NCBI GenBank assembly: GCA_963556145.1
Contig: OY744470.1
Location: forward strand, 434,001-498,000
DNA length: 64,000 nucleotides
Source of the DNA: Hygrocybe punicea
Lineage: Eukaryota > Basidiomycota > Agaricomycetes > Agaricales > Hygrophoraceae
Reading direction: 5' to 3'
Shown here: one piece after another, positions 1 to 11,601 of the stretch
How positions within the stretch are numbered: the first letter of the stretch is position 1
Layout: each line of letters starts with the position of its first letter
Program-made: the position numbers and the translations under genes
The notes under the pieces: model-generated
The model's input: only the letters and a program-made list of their open reading frames with translations
Databases searched by the model: none
Told to the model about the DNA's origin: nothing

Positions 1-420
1 GAGTCAAAGCTTGTTGGTCCACGAGTCATGTATGCTCAAGTTGCAGCTTGTCTCTCCACTGGTTGAGCCCGCTCGAGTCATGGCTTGTTGGTCCACGGGT
101 CAAGCATGCTCAACCTGCGGCTTCATGTCTGCAGCGACCAATGTGTAGGTCCGCAGGTTGAGCATGCTCGAGTCACGGCTTATTGGTCCGTGAGTTGAGC
201 ATGCTTGACCTGCGGCTGCCATGTTCACCAGGTAAGCATCCTAGGTTTGTTGGAATCTTAGATGTATCATACAAAGACATACTTAATATATTTCTATTCA
301 TTGAGTGTGTTCGATGCACCAAATGCAGATGCCTGCAATCCAAGTACGGGCAAATTGCAGAATGCCATAGCTTGATTCCACAGGTCGAGTAAGCTCGACC
401 TGCGCATATGTTTCCACCAT
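1..420. repeat. Short palindromic repeats around TTGAGCATGCTC
   Basis: Four or more degenerate copies of a unit containing 'cttgttggtccacgag' and the near-palindrome 'gttgagcatgctcaa' occur between positions 1 and 220. A related palindrome, 'ggtcgagtaagctcgacc', lies near 382-400. Copies appear in both orientations. No gene is supported in this stretch. Confidence 0.6.
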
Positions 421-544
421 GTACAACACAGCATTCACAGGGCCAAAAACATACATGTGGTATGTGGTACTTTTCATTTCTCACAAGCCAAACGCTAGTC
501 TTAGCCTAACTGTTCTACAAAACACAATATATAATCACAAGATG

Positions 545-1122
545 AATCACAACAATTCCACAAAAAACCAGGCCATTCCCATGCATTCCACTCAATTAGC
601 ATCACTATCTCAACAACATTCACAGCAATTCCACAGACATCCAGGCCATACACATGCAATCTAATGGCTCAGTGGAGGATCAGTATTGGATGATGTAGAG
701 ATTGACATCTCAGTGGATGCTGATTCTCATACTTTCCTTCATATCCCCATTCTCCTACTCTCCTTCCTACTCCTCCCTCTCTTCCATTCTTATTCCCTCT
801 CCTCACATTCCTTTCTTTTCATACTTCACCATTTCTTCAGTACAGTCCCTTTATACATATTATATAGTATGTATATAGTGTTCCCTGTATATACATATAA
901 ACAAGTTGACTTTGGATTCTGACTCCATAGACAAAGGACTTGCCAAAACACCATTGGCACCTACAAAGGCCATGTTTACTACAGCCAAGATTTGCAGCAA
1001 TCCCACACAAATCCAAGCCATTCACATGCAATCCTGTGGCTCAGGATCACTATCCCATGAAGAATTGCAGCAATTCCACAGAAATCCAGGCAATTCACAG
1101 GCAATCCTGTGGCTCAAGTAAT
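545..1122 (+). repeat. Interspersed ~48-bp direct repeat
   Basis: Four degenerate copies of a unit like 'gcaattccacagaaatcc' followed by 'ggccattcacatgcaatc' and 'ctgtggctcag' lie near 550, 628, 996 and 1069. The copies are separated by T/C-rich DNA. The short open frames here are repeat-derived and I do not call them genes. Confidence 0.55.
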
Positions 1123-1129
1123 CACATCA

Positions 1130-2980
1130 TTCGTTTTGACTGACTTTGTCTTGGCCAACTACTGGACCAGTAATAGTCAAATACCAGTCAACTACTGGGC
1201 AACTACTGGTTAATGTATTTGGGACTCTACAAATACTAAATGTGAGATTGTCTTTCAAATTTTATGAATTCAAATTCAAATTTCAAATATTTTATTGACT
1301 TTGAGAGACTTGAAAGACTCAAATGCATTAGATATCTGGAAAGCTTCAAAATTCAGATTTGGAGTTTCCTGAATATGATACCAAATCCCAAATGTGAGTG
1401 TTTGAGAAATTGAGATTTGCTTTACGATTCCAGATTCTTCACAAGATATGAAACATTTGGAATTTTTTTGAATCTACATATGACCTTTTGATTGTTACTT
1501 CTAATTCCTAAAAGGTGTGGAGAAATATGATCTTTAGTAATGTATTTAGATATCCATTTCACACGGCCTAAATTTAGGGTTTTGTTTTGTATGGGTAATT
1601 TATTTGTGTCACCCCCAAAGGCCTTTTTGCACCTAGTGTAATTTCCCACATTAGCACAGATTACCCCCCCAACTTGCATGGACTCTTTCTCCATAACTGG
1701 TCTGCCGATTTCTTAGAAAATGGTTACTGTTCCCAATGGATTGCCAACTTAAATCTGCAACAATTCCATGTCCCAGATTTATATATATATACACACAAGA
1801 CCAGTATAATATGGAGCATGGGAAAATATTGCCTAATTTGGTTAGCATGCCCATTGTATACCCAATGCCATATATAGTGTCAGAATTGTTTTATTTACAA
1901 AATTGAGTGAGAAAAATGCAAAAAAGTCAAATAAAGCTGATGCTTTTGAAAAACTTGGCAGGATTCCAAGTGGATTCCACATGATTCCTCATGAATAAGC
2001 ATACCCCATGAAAACCAATGAAAATCAAAAAAAAAAGATCATTCCAAGCGGAATTCACTCGGAATCCAAACAGAATATTAAAATTGGTAGTACTCTACAA
2101 AAAAAGGTTCTATTCCACTCGGAATCCACTCGGAATCCACTCGGAATCCTCAGAGTCTGAGCATTCCAATTGCAGTCTGATCGGATTCCACAGGAATGTG
2201 TGGCTCAGTGTAAAGTGTTGCCATTCTTGCCTATGAGGTATTTCATGAGTTATTGTGCATTTACTGTATTTGTTTGTAATTGGCACTTTTTTTTACTGTT
2301 AAGGATTATGCAAACAGCTGTAAATCTTGGAAATATTGAGGGTGGGTGAGATGTTTATGAGTGTGAAAATAAATTTAACAAGAATATTTTATTGAGGCTG
2401 CTTGGGACACCCTGCAGTAATACTTCGAAAGGTATAACAGTATGTTGGAACATGGTAATTTGCCCATAATAAGGTGGGGTGAATGGATTGGCTTCAAGTG
2501 CAATGCTCGCATATTTCCTGCATGGCCACCTAAGAAGTCAGCCAAACCTCGCGACATTGGGAGTTGGGATTGGGTGTAGATGGGTGTTGGACGGTCGTGG
2601 GGGGGGGATGGCCGATGGCCAGCGTTGGCGGCAGTGGGTAGTGGCTGTCATCGTTTGTCGTTGAGATCAGCAAACTCCGGGACGAAAATCGAAGCAGTAT
2701 TCACCACCATTCACTGCACAGCACCATGGCCCCCTCACTTGTCGCTGTCATCGTGCGTCCTGTCGTTCTTGTAAGGGTTGTTAGAGGATGAGCGGGGATG
2801 GTTGGGGGTGGGGCGCTAACTTACCATTGGGGCTGTCCTACTGAAACTCGGTGTCGCGTTTGTCGTCGCCATTGGCACAATATCCGAAAGGCTACAGAGC
2901 CGACCGAGAGACTTCAATCACACAGCATTCCACTGATCAATATATTGAGCAAACATCGAGAGCAAGAAACATACGCTTGT
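1130..2980. other. Gene-poor AT-rich stretch with a CGGAATCCACT tandem
   Basis: No reading frame here has recognisable protein character. Positions about 2045-2190 hold a decaying tandem of 'cggaatccact' (11-13 bp period). The rest is AT-rich, turning more GC-rich after 2550. I see no RNA gene. Confidence 0.5.
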
Positions 2981-2983
2981 ATC

Positions 2984-3916
2984 CTAGCCCATCTTGCCAG
3001 TTCGGTTGGCTAACGCGACTTCAAGGCGTTGGTGAATGAGCCCAAATCTCTGGTCTGATGCTCTTGTTCCCAATTGAAGGACTTTAGAGAATTTGTTCTT
3101 GGGTAATGTTGCCTCTGACTCGCCAAACGCGTCGCCCTCAGGTGCATCGATGACATCGAGTTCGTCCTCAGATGCATCCCCCTTGTCCCCCTCATCATCT
3201 AGGTCGTCTTTCTCAATATCAATCTCGTCATCTTCCTCCCATTCGTCAGGGCCTGGCAGAGGAGCGTTGCCTGGATTGTCAAGTTGGTCTTTGTGAACAA
3301 TCTGGCAGGTCCACCACAGACCACTGCAAGCCATCACGACGACAGTTTCTTGACGTGGATAATTGCGAAAGAGAAATTCTGCTTGCTTCAACACATCGGA
3401 CTCTGCAAACAACAATTGCTGCGATAAAGCATGGCGGAATGCAGAATCCCTCCATCTGTCGACACGTCTCAGGGGCCGTTTGACCTCCACCAGTAACGGA
3501 ACTCCAGCATATCTCAGTTTAAGCGGTACAACAGCCCGGCGCGTCATGGTGTGGACGATGGCGAAGTCAGGAACAAGTTCCCGTGCAAACTTTTGAGGAA
3601 CAGTGGACGCGACGGATGTGATTGATTCGATCGTGGTGTTTCCGCTTTCTTCGTCTTCTCCATCCTGAGAGTCGTCTCGATCTGCACGATCCGGAACGGG
3701 TTCGATGTACCATAGGGTGAGGAGACAGGAATGATCGGCGATCAGATCTGCGAAGACTCTGTCCCAAATTGCGTACCAAGGGGATTTGATGTTTCGCTGG
3801 TTTGAGATATGACTGTAAGCAAAGAGTATGGCTCGTTCAGTCCTGCGCTTGGCTTTGTGGTCTAATACGTGACCGGGGAAGTTGAAGTCGGGAGGTAGCA
3901 TGTCGATGATGATCAA
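2984..3916 (-). CDS. PD-(D/E)XK nuclease-like protein (uncharacterised)
   Basis: A single uninterrupted 310-codon frame starts at the ATG at 3916; an alternative Met lies five codons in. The centre carries 'LVPDFAIVH', then about 20 residues, then 'VPLLVEVKRPLRR'. This is the PD...ExK arrangement of the PD-(D/E)XK nuclease fold, with catalytic candidates D in PDF and E/K in EVK. A following helix-rich segment and 'VVVMACSGLWWTC' resemble the rest of that fold. Residues around 230-270 are a strongly acidic linker (EEDDEIDIEKDDLDDE). I recall many multicopy, mostly uncharacterised agaricomycete proteins of this type. There is no signal peptide or membrane segment. It stands alone between repeat DNA and a large palindrome, so the context says little. 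Role unknown; nuclease activity is inferred from the motif only. Confidence 0.7.
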   Translation of the reverse strand: MIIIDMLPPDFNFPGHVLDHKAKRRTERAILFAYSHISNQRNIKSPWYAIWDRVFADLIADHSCLLTLWYIEPVPDRADRDDSQDGEDEESGNTTIESITSVASTVPQKFARELVPDFAIVHTMTRRAVVPLKLRYAGVPLLVEVKRPLRRVDRWRDSAFRHALSQQLLFAESDVLKQAEFLFRNYPRQETVVVMACSGLWWTCQIVHKDQLDNPGNAPLPGPDEWEEDDEIDIEKDDLDDEGDKGDASEDELDVIDAPEGDAFGESEATLPKNKFSKVLQLGTRASDQRFGLIHQRLEVALANRTGKMG

Positions 3917-4101
3917 GTCGAGACGGGTGCATACATCAGGGAATCGGGGGGGCGCTGGTATATCCAGGCGGAGTTGATAAGTGGCAAGCAGACTTCAAAG
4001 CCATCACCATGTCATACCTAGACGTATAAAAGTATTCAAGTGTACACACTTATTGTAACAATTGATCAGTCATAGTCATATTTGCAGAAAATTGAGCATC
4101 G

Positions 4102-4939
4102 CACAGGGTGCACAGTAGCATACCATGTCACACAGTATCTTGAAAGTACTTGACAAGTATACTAAATATCATTACCATAACATTCAACATGGTATTGTAA
4201 CAGTATTCAGACATAAACTACAATACTTGTGCCCAAATTCATCTGAAGGTATGAAGGCAAATGAGACTTATACCTTTTCAATAACATCAAGCCTTTTGTT
4301 TCACTACTTTTACTGTATCTACAGCAAAGTACTGTATAGTTCAGATAGAATACTTGCAGCCTAAGATGAATCAAAGTATTAAACTAGTAAGGAAGTTGTG
4401 CCACTTTCACTACTAGGATACCTTTTGAATCCTTTCAAGATACAGTGTGAAATAGTATAGTACTGTTGCCATATTGTGGATTTAAGATACTGTGTCAATA
4501 CTTTTAAGATACTTTTATTATAATAAAAGTATCTTAAAAGTATTGACACAGTATCTTAAATCCACAATATGGCAACAGTACTATACTATTTCACACTGTA
4601 TCTTGAAAGGATTCAAAAGGTATCCTAGTAGTGAAAGTGGCACAACTTCCTTACTAGTTTAATACTTTGATTCATCTTAGGCTGCAAGTATTCTATCTGA
4701 ACTATACAGTACTTTGCTGTAGATACAGTAAAAGTAGTGAAACAAAAGGCTTGATGTTATTGAAAAGGTATAAGTCTCATTTGCCTTCATACCTTCAGAT
4801 GAATTTGGGCACAAGTATTGTAGTTTATGTCTGAATACTGTTACAATACCATGTTGAATGTTATGGTAATGATATTTAGTATACTTGTCAAGTACTTTCA
4901 AGATATTGTGTGACATGGTATGCTACTGCGCACCCTGTG
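4102..4939. mobile_element. Foldback/MITE-like element, 838-bp near-perfect palindrome
   Basis: The two halves (4102-4520 and 4521-4939) are reverse complements with almost no mismatches, meeting at 'acttttatta|taataaaagt' with no loop. The ends read 'cacagggtgc' and 'gcaccctgtg'. Both arms carry the same 79-codon open frame on opposite strands, which is a by-product of the symmetry. I see no clear target-site duplication. This could be a foldback or MITE-type insertion, or a palindrome formed by an inverted duplication. No transposase is encoded. Confidence 0.75.
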
Positions 4940-5052
4940 TCGGCTATAGGCCATTACAATAATCTTACAATAGTTCCTTTGGAAGGTCATTTTTTGGCAG
5001 TTTTGCAGAACCTTTGCCAAGCAATGTAATCGTGTTGCCGCTCGGTCCAGCT

Positions 5053-5165
5053 TAGTGTTACCACGGCTCGGCTACGGCTAACAATGGCTAACCCATATAT
5101 GGGTTATTAGCCGGACCGGACCGTTGTGGCAACGGCTAAACCACGGTTAACCGTCCAAAAAAGGC
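5053..5165. repeat. GGCTAA-rich palindromic block, possible hAT left end
   Basis: The stretch starts 'tagtgttaccacggctcggc' and contains several GGCTAA/TTAGCC units. One near-perfect palindrome is centred on 'cccatatatggg' (5091-5102), with GGCTAA/TTAGCC arms. Short terminal repeats plus clustered subterminal motifs are known for hAT transposons, and a hAT transposase lies downstream. I could not find a matching inverted end beyond 11.6 kb, so the assignment is tentative. Confidence 0.35.
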
Positions 5166-5204
5166 CATTTGTAGTGTCACATATATAATTATTTTGTATT
5201 TACT

Positions 5205-5850
5205 GTTTGTCATCGCCACTCACCTGTACAAAGTACTAGTGAGTATTCCTAGAGACTCATCGTTCGCCTGTACAAAGTACAAGCGAGCTTTTATCTTGGC
5301 TCAGGTGCTCCCTCGTTCCCTCAATCCATCCTCGTTCGCCCGTACAAAGTACACACGGGCTCCAGGCAAATCTTCGTTCGGGCACGCTTACTACGTTCTC
5401 GTTCGCCTGTACAAAGTACCAGCGAGCTCTTGGCTCAGACTCTCCCTCGTTCCATCCTCGTTCGCCCGTACAAAGTACACGCGGGCTCCAGGCAAATCTT
5501 CGTTCGGGCACACTTACTACGTTCTCGTTCGCCCGTACAAAGTACCAGTGAGCTCCAGGCCCTCTTGGCTTAGACGCCTGTCCTCGTTCGCCCGTACAAT
5601 ACACGCGGGCTCTCAGCCAAATCTTCGTTCAGGCACGCTTACTACGTTCTCATTCGCCTGTACACAGTACCAGCAAGCTCCAGGACCCCTGGCTCAGACA
5701 TTCCCTTGTTCCGCACTCACTGGCTCATACAAGCTATCAGTGAGCTCTAGACTCCCTTCGGCCTTGGCTTGGGTGCTGCCATCAGTCAATCCATTCTCAT
5801 TCACCTATACGAAGTCCCAGCGAGCTCGGTGTTCCATCATTTCTCGTCCT
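5205..5850. repeat. Array of ~10 GTAC-centred palindromes
   Basis: About ten degenerate copies of a motif of the form TCGC-nn-GTAC-nnn-GTAC-nn-GCGA (for example 'tcgcctgtacaaagtaccag') are spaced roughly 60-130 bp apart. Longer shared units ('caggcaaatcttcgttcggg') lie between some of them. One copy near 5216 has CTCAC/GTGAG in place of TCGC/GCGA, so the two arms changed together. The open frame running through the array is repeat-derived; I start the downstream gene at 5953. It could be a subterminal or regulatory array of the mobile unit. Confidence 0.65.
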
Positions 5851-5952
5851 TGGGCTCCATCTTACATCGACCGATTCTTCCCTCCTTGGCATCCATATCT
5901 GTATGTACCATTTTTTTTGCACCTATTCTATCAACTCAAAAAGTGCTGTCAG

Positions 5953-8544
5953 ATGGAGTTGACCTTCAAAACCTTCCTCCTCGATAACTTTGTGATCACC
6001 TCCCCAAACGCAGGTCCCTTAGCTGCCTTCCCCAGTTCCCACAACTTCGGCTGTGACGATCCATCTCCAGAATGGACCTATAAGACGAACTGGGCCCGCA
6101 ATAACTTCATACAGCTCCCATTTGTGCCCCATTCAGTCCGATGGGATCATCCACTAATACAGCGTCTAGTTTGTAATTACAAGTCGCTACCTATTGAACA
6201 CGTCGGTATTCACTTCCAATTATCAGTTGCTGTCCAACAAAAATGGCGTGATCTTGAAACTGCTCTCTTTGTGGTCGCTCAGGAACTGCTGGCACAAGCC
6301 CCGGCCTATTTTTCACTTGAATCCAAATGTTTCCCCCTTCCACACACGTATGGCTACCACCGCCTTCATACACGTGAACACACTGCCAGAAAGTGTGCAA
6401 TGACGTCGCGAGATGCTTTCATACCATTGATGGCATGGTGTTCGATGGGCATCTCATTTTTCATAACGAATCATGAACTATATGGCGATGACCCTAAGTG
6501 GGTGAAGATACTCATTGATGAAGCCAAGATCCACCCAGAGTGGGTCCAACAACTGCGAGATTCACCAATTGCCGACTTCACTGACAGTGTTCCGAAAGTA
6601 GGCGTTGTCATAGATGTACATGAATGCAAATGGTTAGGACACCTCCCAAGACTTATCAGAGCCTGCATCCCTATCTGGTTCGTATGGAGCACCCTCGACA
6701 AGCCCCTACGCACATCGCCGCAACCCGAGGTGGCAAAATACTTACCTAACAGTGCACAAGTCCAGGCTGCATTACAACAGCGGGAGTTGGAGCAGTTGCC
6801 TCCGACACCATCCGGCGCTACCGTCGATGTAACACCCTCCCCAGAGAAATTTCCTAAACCAAACCCGGGCTCTCGCCAGAAATATGGAGAAACTTGGCAG
6901 GAGTTCTTTGTTTGACAAGCGGTACGCCACGAGAGAATTGCTGCCGTTGAGACTGCACAAGAAAAAGCCGCTCACTTGGCTTGCCAGAAGGAAAGTGAGC
7001 GCTATTGCGCACCGGGGAAGAGAGGGGCTGCTGTCTTCCGCTGGCTGGAAACGGATGGCTTTCACCTCAGAATGAGAGTCAATTTCAGAGAGATAGAGGA
7101 TCTTTGGGAAGAAAAGCCAGCGGAACATATGCAGTATAATGCTTTTGATCGGGAATGGGATGTCTGTACCGAATTCAACCCTGATGCGCCAGACAATGAA
7201 GACCCATTTGGTAACGACGACTATGATGGCGAATACGATGATCCCGCCTTGGAAGAAGGTGAGATGGGGCAACCCACTGGTCAAACGGAGAGCCAATCGA
7301 TACCAGCGGGTCCACTTCCCACAGAACACTGGCAGCGAGACGTACTGTCTATTCATGGTGTCGGCAACCACCACACGGATGCCGCAGCTCCTAAATTTCT
7401 AAGCACGCTTGACAGCCATCTTTACGATCGTTTTGGATTTGATTGGGACGACACTATCTACTTTGAGGGTCCTACACCGTCGGATGCTGAATGGGAACGG
7501 ACTCTCAATATTTTGCAGGACCCTCACCCTCAAGTGGCTTCGAAATACAAGGGCCCAATCTTCAACTTCGTCACACGTCTACTCCATGAACCAGTGGACA
7601 GCTCATCAGCCATGCCATGGGATCTCAGTTCATCCAGTCTTTTTCCATTGCGTGAAAGACAGGACCATTATCTGACAATTGAGCCGAAGGACATGGTAGG
7701 CAATACAGCGAAAAAATTATATTTCATTTACGCTACGAAGGCTACCAAGGGTATTGATTGGCTGCTCGCAGTAGATAGTCCGGTTACTGCTATACAATGC
7801 CTCCGCTCGTGCAGAGATATTACAGAAGCTGTTCGGTATCTCATAGGACAAGGAATTCTGTTCAATACTCTTAATCCTTGCCACGCGTTTTCACCTCCAC
7901 CGACAGGCCCTCCACCACCTCCCGTCTCTCTTGGTGTGCGTCCAATCGGTTATCAGCCTGATGCTGCTGATTATGCCGCTTATGAAGTGGCTCGGGACCA
8001 TTTTCTCCGTTCTTCACATGCACGTGCAGCCATCCTCAAGGGTGGTATTGTCTGGCACCTCGCAATGGAATTCATTGGCCCCGGATGTATTCTTACCGGA
8101 CCCTCCGATGTCACCTCCTCCGAGGGACAAATATTCCATTTTACAGATGACACCATTTTCTGTGACGATATCCTCAATGACGATGAGCTTGACCTCATAT
8201 GTGGCGTATACAGAGTTTATACTGGTAGGTACCCACCCTCTCTGGATTCAGTGGGTCATGTATTAATTCAATGTGATGAAGGATCGAACCAGCAGGTCTC
8301 CCATCTTTCCTGGTGGCCAAAGCACTCGACTTGGCAGAAGAGTCTTTTCAACGTTGGCCACTGGACTCCTGCTGCTGAGGACTGGTTTCAGAAACGTCTC
8401 GAACTCATCTGGCAGAACAAGGCCCCATGCAGGACTGCTGGCAAGTGGTACGAATCCATTCCGAGGCATGGAAGGTCACTGCGTTTGGCTCAGAAGCTAG
8501 ATGTGGCAGCAGGCCAATTTATAGAAGGAAAGATATTTCTGTAG
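5953..8544 (+). pseudogene. Multicopy agaricomycete ORF of unknown function, one in-frame TGA
   Basis: Reading starts at Met 5953 (MELTFKTFLLDNFV) and runs in one frame to the stop at 8544, broken once by TGA at 6913-6915. The frame continues without shift after it (QAVRHERIAAVETAQEKAA), so two apparent proteins of about 320 and 522 residues are one gene of roughly 863 codons. The context suggests the stop was CGA (Arg). The second half has an acidic, Gly/Asp-rich segment, a proline run (TGPPPPPV), 'GIVWHLAMEFIGPG' and 'LSWWPKHSTWQ'. I recognise the style of a repeated agaricomycete family but cannot name a domain or function. It lies tail to tail with a hAT transposase 120 bp away. A deleted relative of the same pair is at 13969-14699, suggesting that both ORFs travel together. 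If the TGA is not read through, the gene is dead. Confidence 0.7.
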
Positions 8545-8663
8545 CTTTGTTGGTCTCATGCCTTGCCCATCTCGTTTTTTTTTCTTGTGCCGTTACATTT
8601 TCCTTACCATTCATGTAGATCTCTGACTATCAATACTGTATCATGAAAAATGGACTATTTATT

Positions 8664-11601
8664 TCACTGAAGCTTTTCTGTGAGACATTGAATGAAGGAA
8701 TGAATATCTTCTGGGAGTTGTATCTGTGTGTCATCATAAGTCTCCAACTCTTGAAGCTCCTGACCCCAATCCAGACCATCAGTAAAGTTAAGACCTCTTC
8801 CCTGCCGAAAGGAATACTTCAAAAGTTGAAGCGCTTCCATTAATTCTGGTGAAATGTGATTTCATCGTGCTGTCATGGTCTCCTTGCTTGATGAGAATAC
8901 CCGTTCACAAGGTACTGCTGAAGCTTGTATTGGCAAAATGTCCATGGCAAGAGGAAAAATTCTTGGATAGTGAAGTTGATTTTCCTAGTCCCACCCATAT
9001 TTAGCATGAAAAGGATACACCTGTCATTGACCTCACATACCTGCCAGTATAAAAGACTATTTGTTGTTGGTTGTGTATCACAAAGGTATGCTGCAGCTTC
9101 ACCCTCAATTGCCCGTTGCGCAGCTGAGTGATTTTGATTACGGTTGAGGCCGAGGATGTCTCTTGCAGTCGGACGTGGCCGTATGGCAGGTGGATCTGCA
9201 TTGTTTATGGTAGGGGCCTCAGTTCCAGTATTAGAGATGGCGTCGTATGGGCGAAGCTACATAAGATAGAGTAATGCAGCTGATAAAAGCAAAAAATGTT
9301 GGTACATACGGCATTAATAAACAACTCCTTCGCCCAATCAATCCATTCTGGCTGGTACTCCTCGAACCACGTCAATTTGACAGACAGATCCAGAACTGGG
9401 GAAGAAAGCTGGTTAGCAAAAGTAAAGGATCAATGAAATACGAACTCATAGCCAGTGTATAAGCAGAGACCATGTCAGTTCGGCTACTATATGATTCGAG
9501 TTTGTCGATCCCATGTTGAACGATATCAGAAGTTTCCAGATTCTCATCTTGATGTACTTTCCAGATGTTGAGCATTGCTTCAAATGCAGGTACAGCGTGA
9601 CATAATGTTGGAGTCTTCTCATGCGATAATATTTTTTGGAATGCGTGTGGAATCTGACAATGATAATGTGTTATATACAAAGCAACAATCAAATACACTA
9701 ACCAGGAGAATAGAATAAAATTTTCGAAGAGCATCCCAGTCGGATTCATCAAGCTTGAACTTGCGTAATTCAACAAATTCCCGGCTTTCAAGGAAGGTGT
9801 CAAGAACCTAGGTAACCAAGTCAATATTGGCCACGAAAATTAGAAAGAAAAATACTTCTTGAAGGTTGATGGCTCGTTCAATCATGAGGAGTGTTGAAGA
9901 CCACCTCACTTCCATGTCACGTAGAAGCTGAAGCTCTTTCCACTCTAGTCTCTCGAACAATGATGAAAAATATTGTCGGCACAGAGAAGATGATCGTATC
10001 TAGTATAAATTAATGTTTGCGCACCAAACCGTAAGTTGCTGTACAAGAAATCAAAAGAGAGACACACCGCACAAATGAGAGACCGAACTGTCGCAATCGG
10101 ATCTTGGTCAAGTCCTTCCAAGAAGTTTGAAGGGTAAAAGTCTTTGGCAGTTTCAGCAACATAGTCGAGATTGGTGATTGCTGCTAGCACGGCCTTGCAG
10201 GCAAGATTGATGATGTGAGGAAAACATCTGGAGGCAAAGAGCATTAGTAATTGCAGTGCAGCAACAATATCATATCACATACCTAATTCGACATTCAGTT
10301 TTGTGAAATTTGATTTTTTGTCGTCGAAGTTCATGTTCCAACATGGCCATGAATGTATCGTTGTTTGAAGCATTGTCGAGAGTGATCCATCCAATCTAAA
10401 AGGATGAGGGTCAATGAGAATACTAAGAAAAAATTGAATACCTTATCAGTAATCAGAAGCCAATCGGTAACATAGATGAATACATGGGCGAGATGTTCAC
10501 CATCATGTCACCCAGGAACACGATGAAATCCCACTAAGTCAGAACGTAATTTGAGAATGTGTTGAAGGCCACTCGGGGTTTCTTCGGTACGTGATTGTAT
10601 CCAATGAGCGGTGACGGCCATGAAAGGTGAGCGATTTGGATCAGACCACATGTCCATTGTGAATGAAATTTTCCCTAAAGAATGCTGTTCCTCCATTAAT
10701 AAGATTGTCCAGAAAGTAGGTAGCAGCCGCACTGACCTGCATGTCCTGACTTAGTTGATCTAAATGTTCTTGAAGTGTCTCTTCGATGTGTTTATGAATT
10801 GTGGTTCTACCAGGAATATCTGACTCCCGGAGTTCCTCTTGAAGCATCAGGAAAATTGCATGCAGGTGTGGTGATTCAACAACGTTGAGTGACTGAAATC
10901 ATAATATCTCATCAATACAGGAATATAAAACCATATAAAAATATACTTGATCATCCCAAACGATGAACTGGACGATCGCATCAACGAAAGCTTCCCTTGA
11001 GAATGGGGTCCGTCCTTGTGGCACCGGTCCTGTTGATTGCCCTTTGCCCTTTCGATATTCATACAGGGCAGCCTGGGCACTCTTCACCTTTATATTGACC
11101 CTGAACTCATCACAACAGGATACCCAAACATCCATGTGCTCCTCCATCAAATGATGGCAAAGAGTCCCGGTGGATGTCTTGATACTAAATTTTGCAATCT
11201 GGTGGTTCAGATTCGTTGCATGGATAGTCCTATTAAAGTCGTCAAACATGATATAATAACCAGGCTGTTGAAAGAACATACCCACAGAAAGTACAAATCT
11301 GCTGGTTTCCCCTCTTTTCAAAGAAAGTCCACACGTCTGATGTGACATGATGAGTCTTGTTGCCCGCAGGACCATCCATTTGCGGTGAAGGAGCTGCTGG
11401 ATTCGCTGCAGGTGGCCATTGGTTATGGGTGGATTTTGACCCAGAGCTGGACCCAGAGCTGGACATTGACGCTGGCGACATTGGTGGGGGCGTAGTATTT
11501 TCCAGATCAAAAAATGGGAGTGAAGGTGGTTGCTGTGAAGTCGAGGGTTGTGGAGGTGAAAGCGGGGAGAAGATAAGATAGACGCCATCAGGAACCAGCA
11601 C
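8664..11601 (-). pseudogene. hAT-family transposase with BED zinc finger, broken by stops
   Basis: Minus-strand exons joined by short GT-AG introns. In order: a Pro/Ser-rich N-terminus; a BED-type finger (CTFCG, intron at about 11268-11220, then LCHHLMEEH); 'SFTMDMWSDPNRSPFMAVTA' near 10640, the typical start of the hAT catalytic domain; 'ITLDNASNND' near 10370; 'CFPHIINLACKAVL' near 10220; 'WFEEYQPEWIDWAKELF' near 9360; and the C-terminal dimerisation region ('MDILPIQASAVPCERVFSSS' near 8900), ending at TGA 8664-8666. Two premature TGA codons, at 10508-10510 (after VPG, where the family usually reads PGRH) and 8862-8864 (after MTAR), sit where Arg is expected. It is therefore probably inactive unless it is supplied in trans. 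The start codon is uncertain. Confidence 0.85.

Noticed and set aside
4125..4916. Two identical 79-codon frames on opposite strands
   Set aside because: They are mirror images in a palindrome and have no protein signature.
5194..5952. N-terminal 253 codons of the open frame preceding the unknown ORF
   Set aside because: They translate the GTAC palindrome array, with the same peptide repeating. I take Met 5953 as the start.
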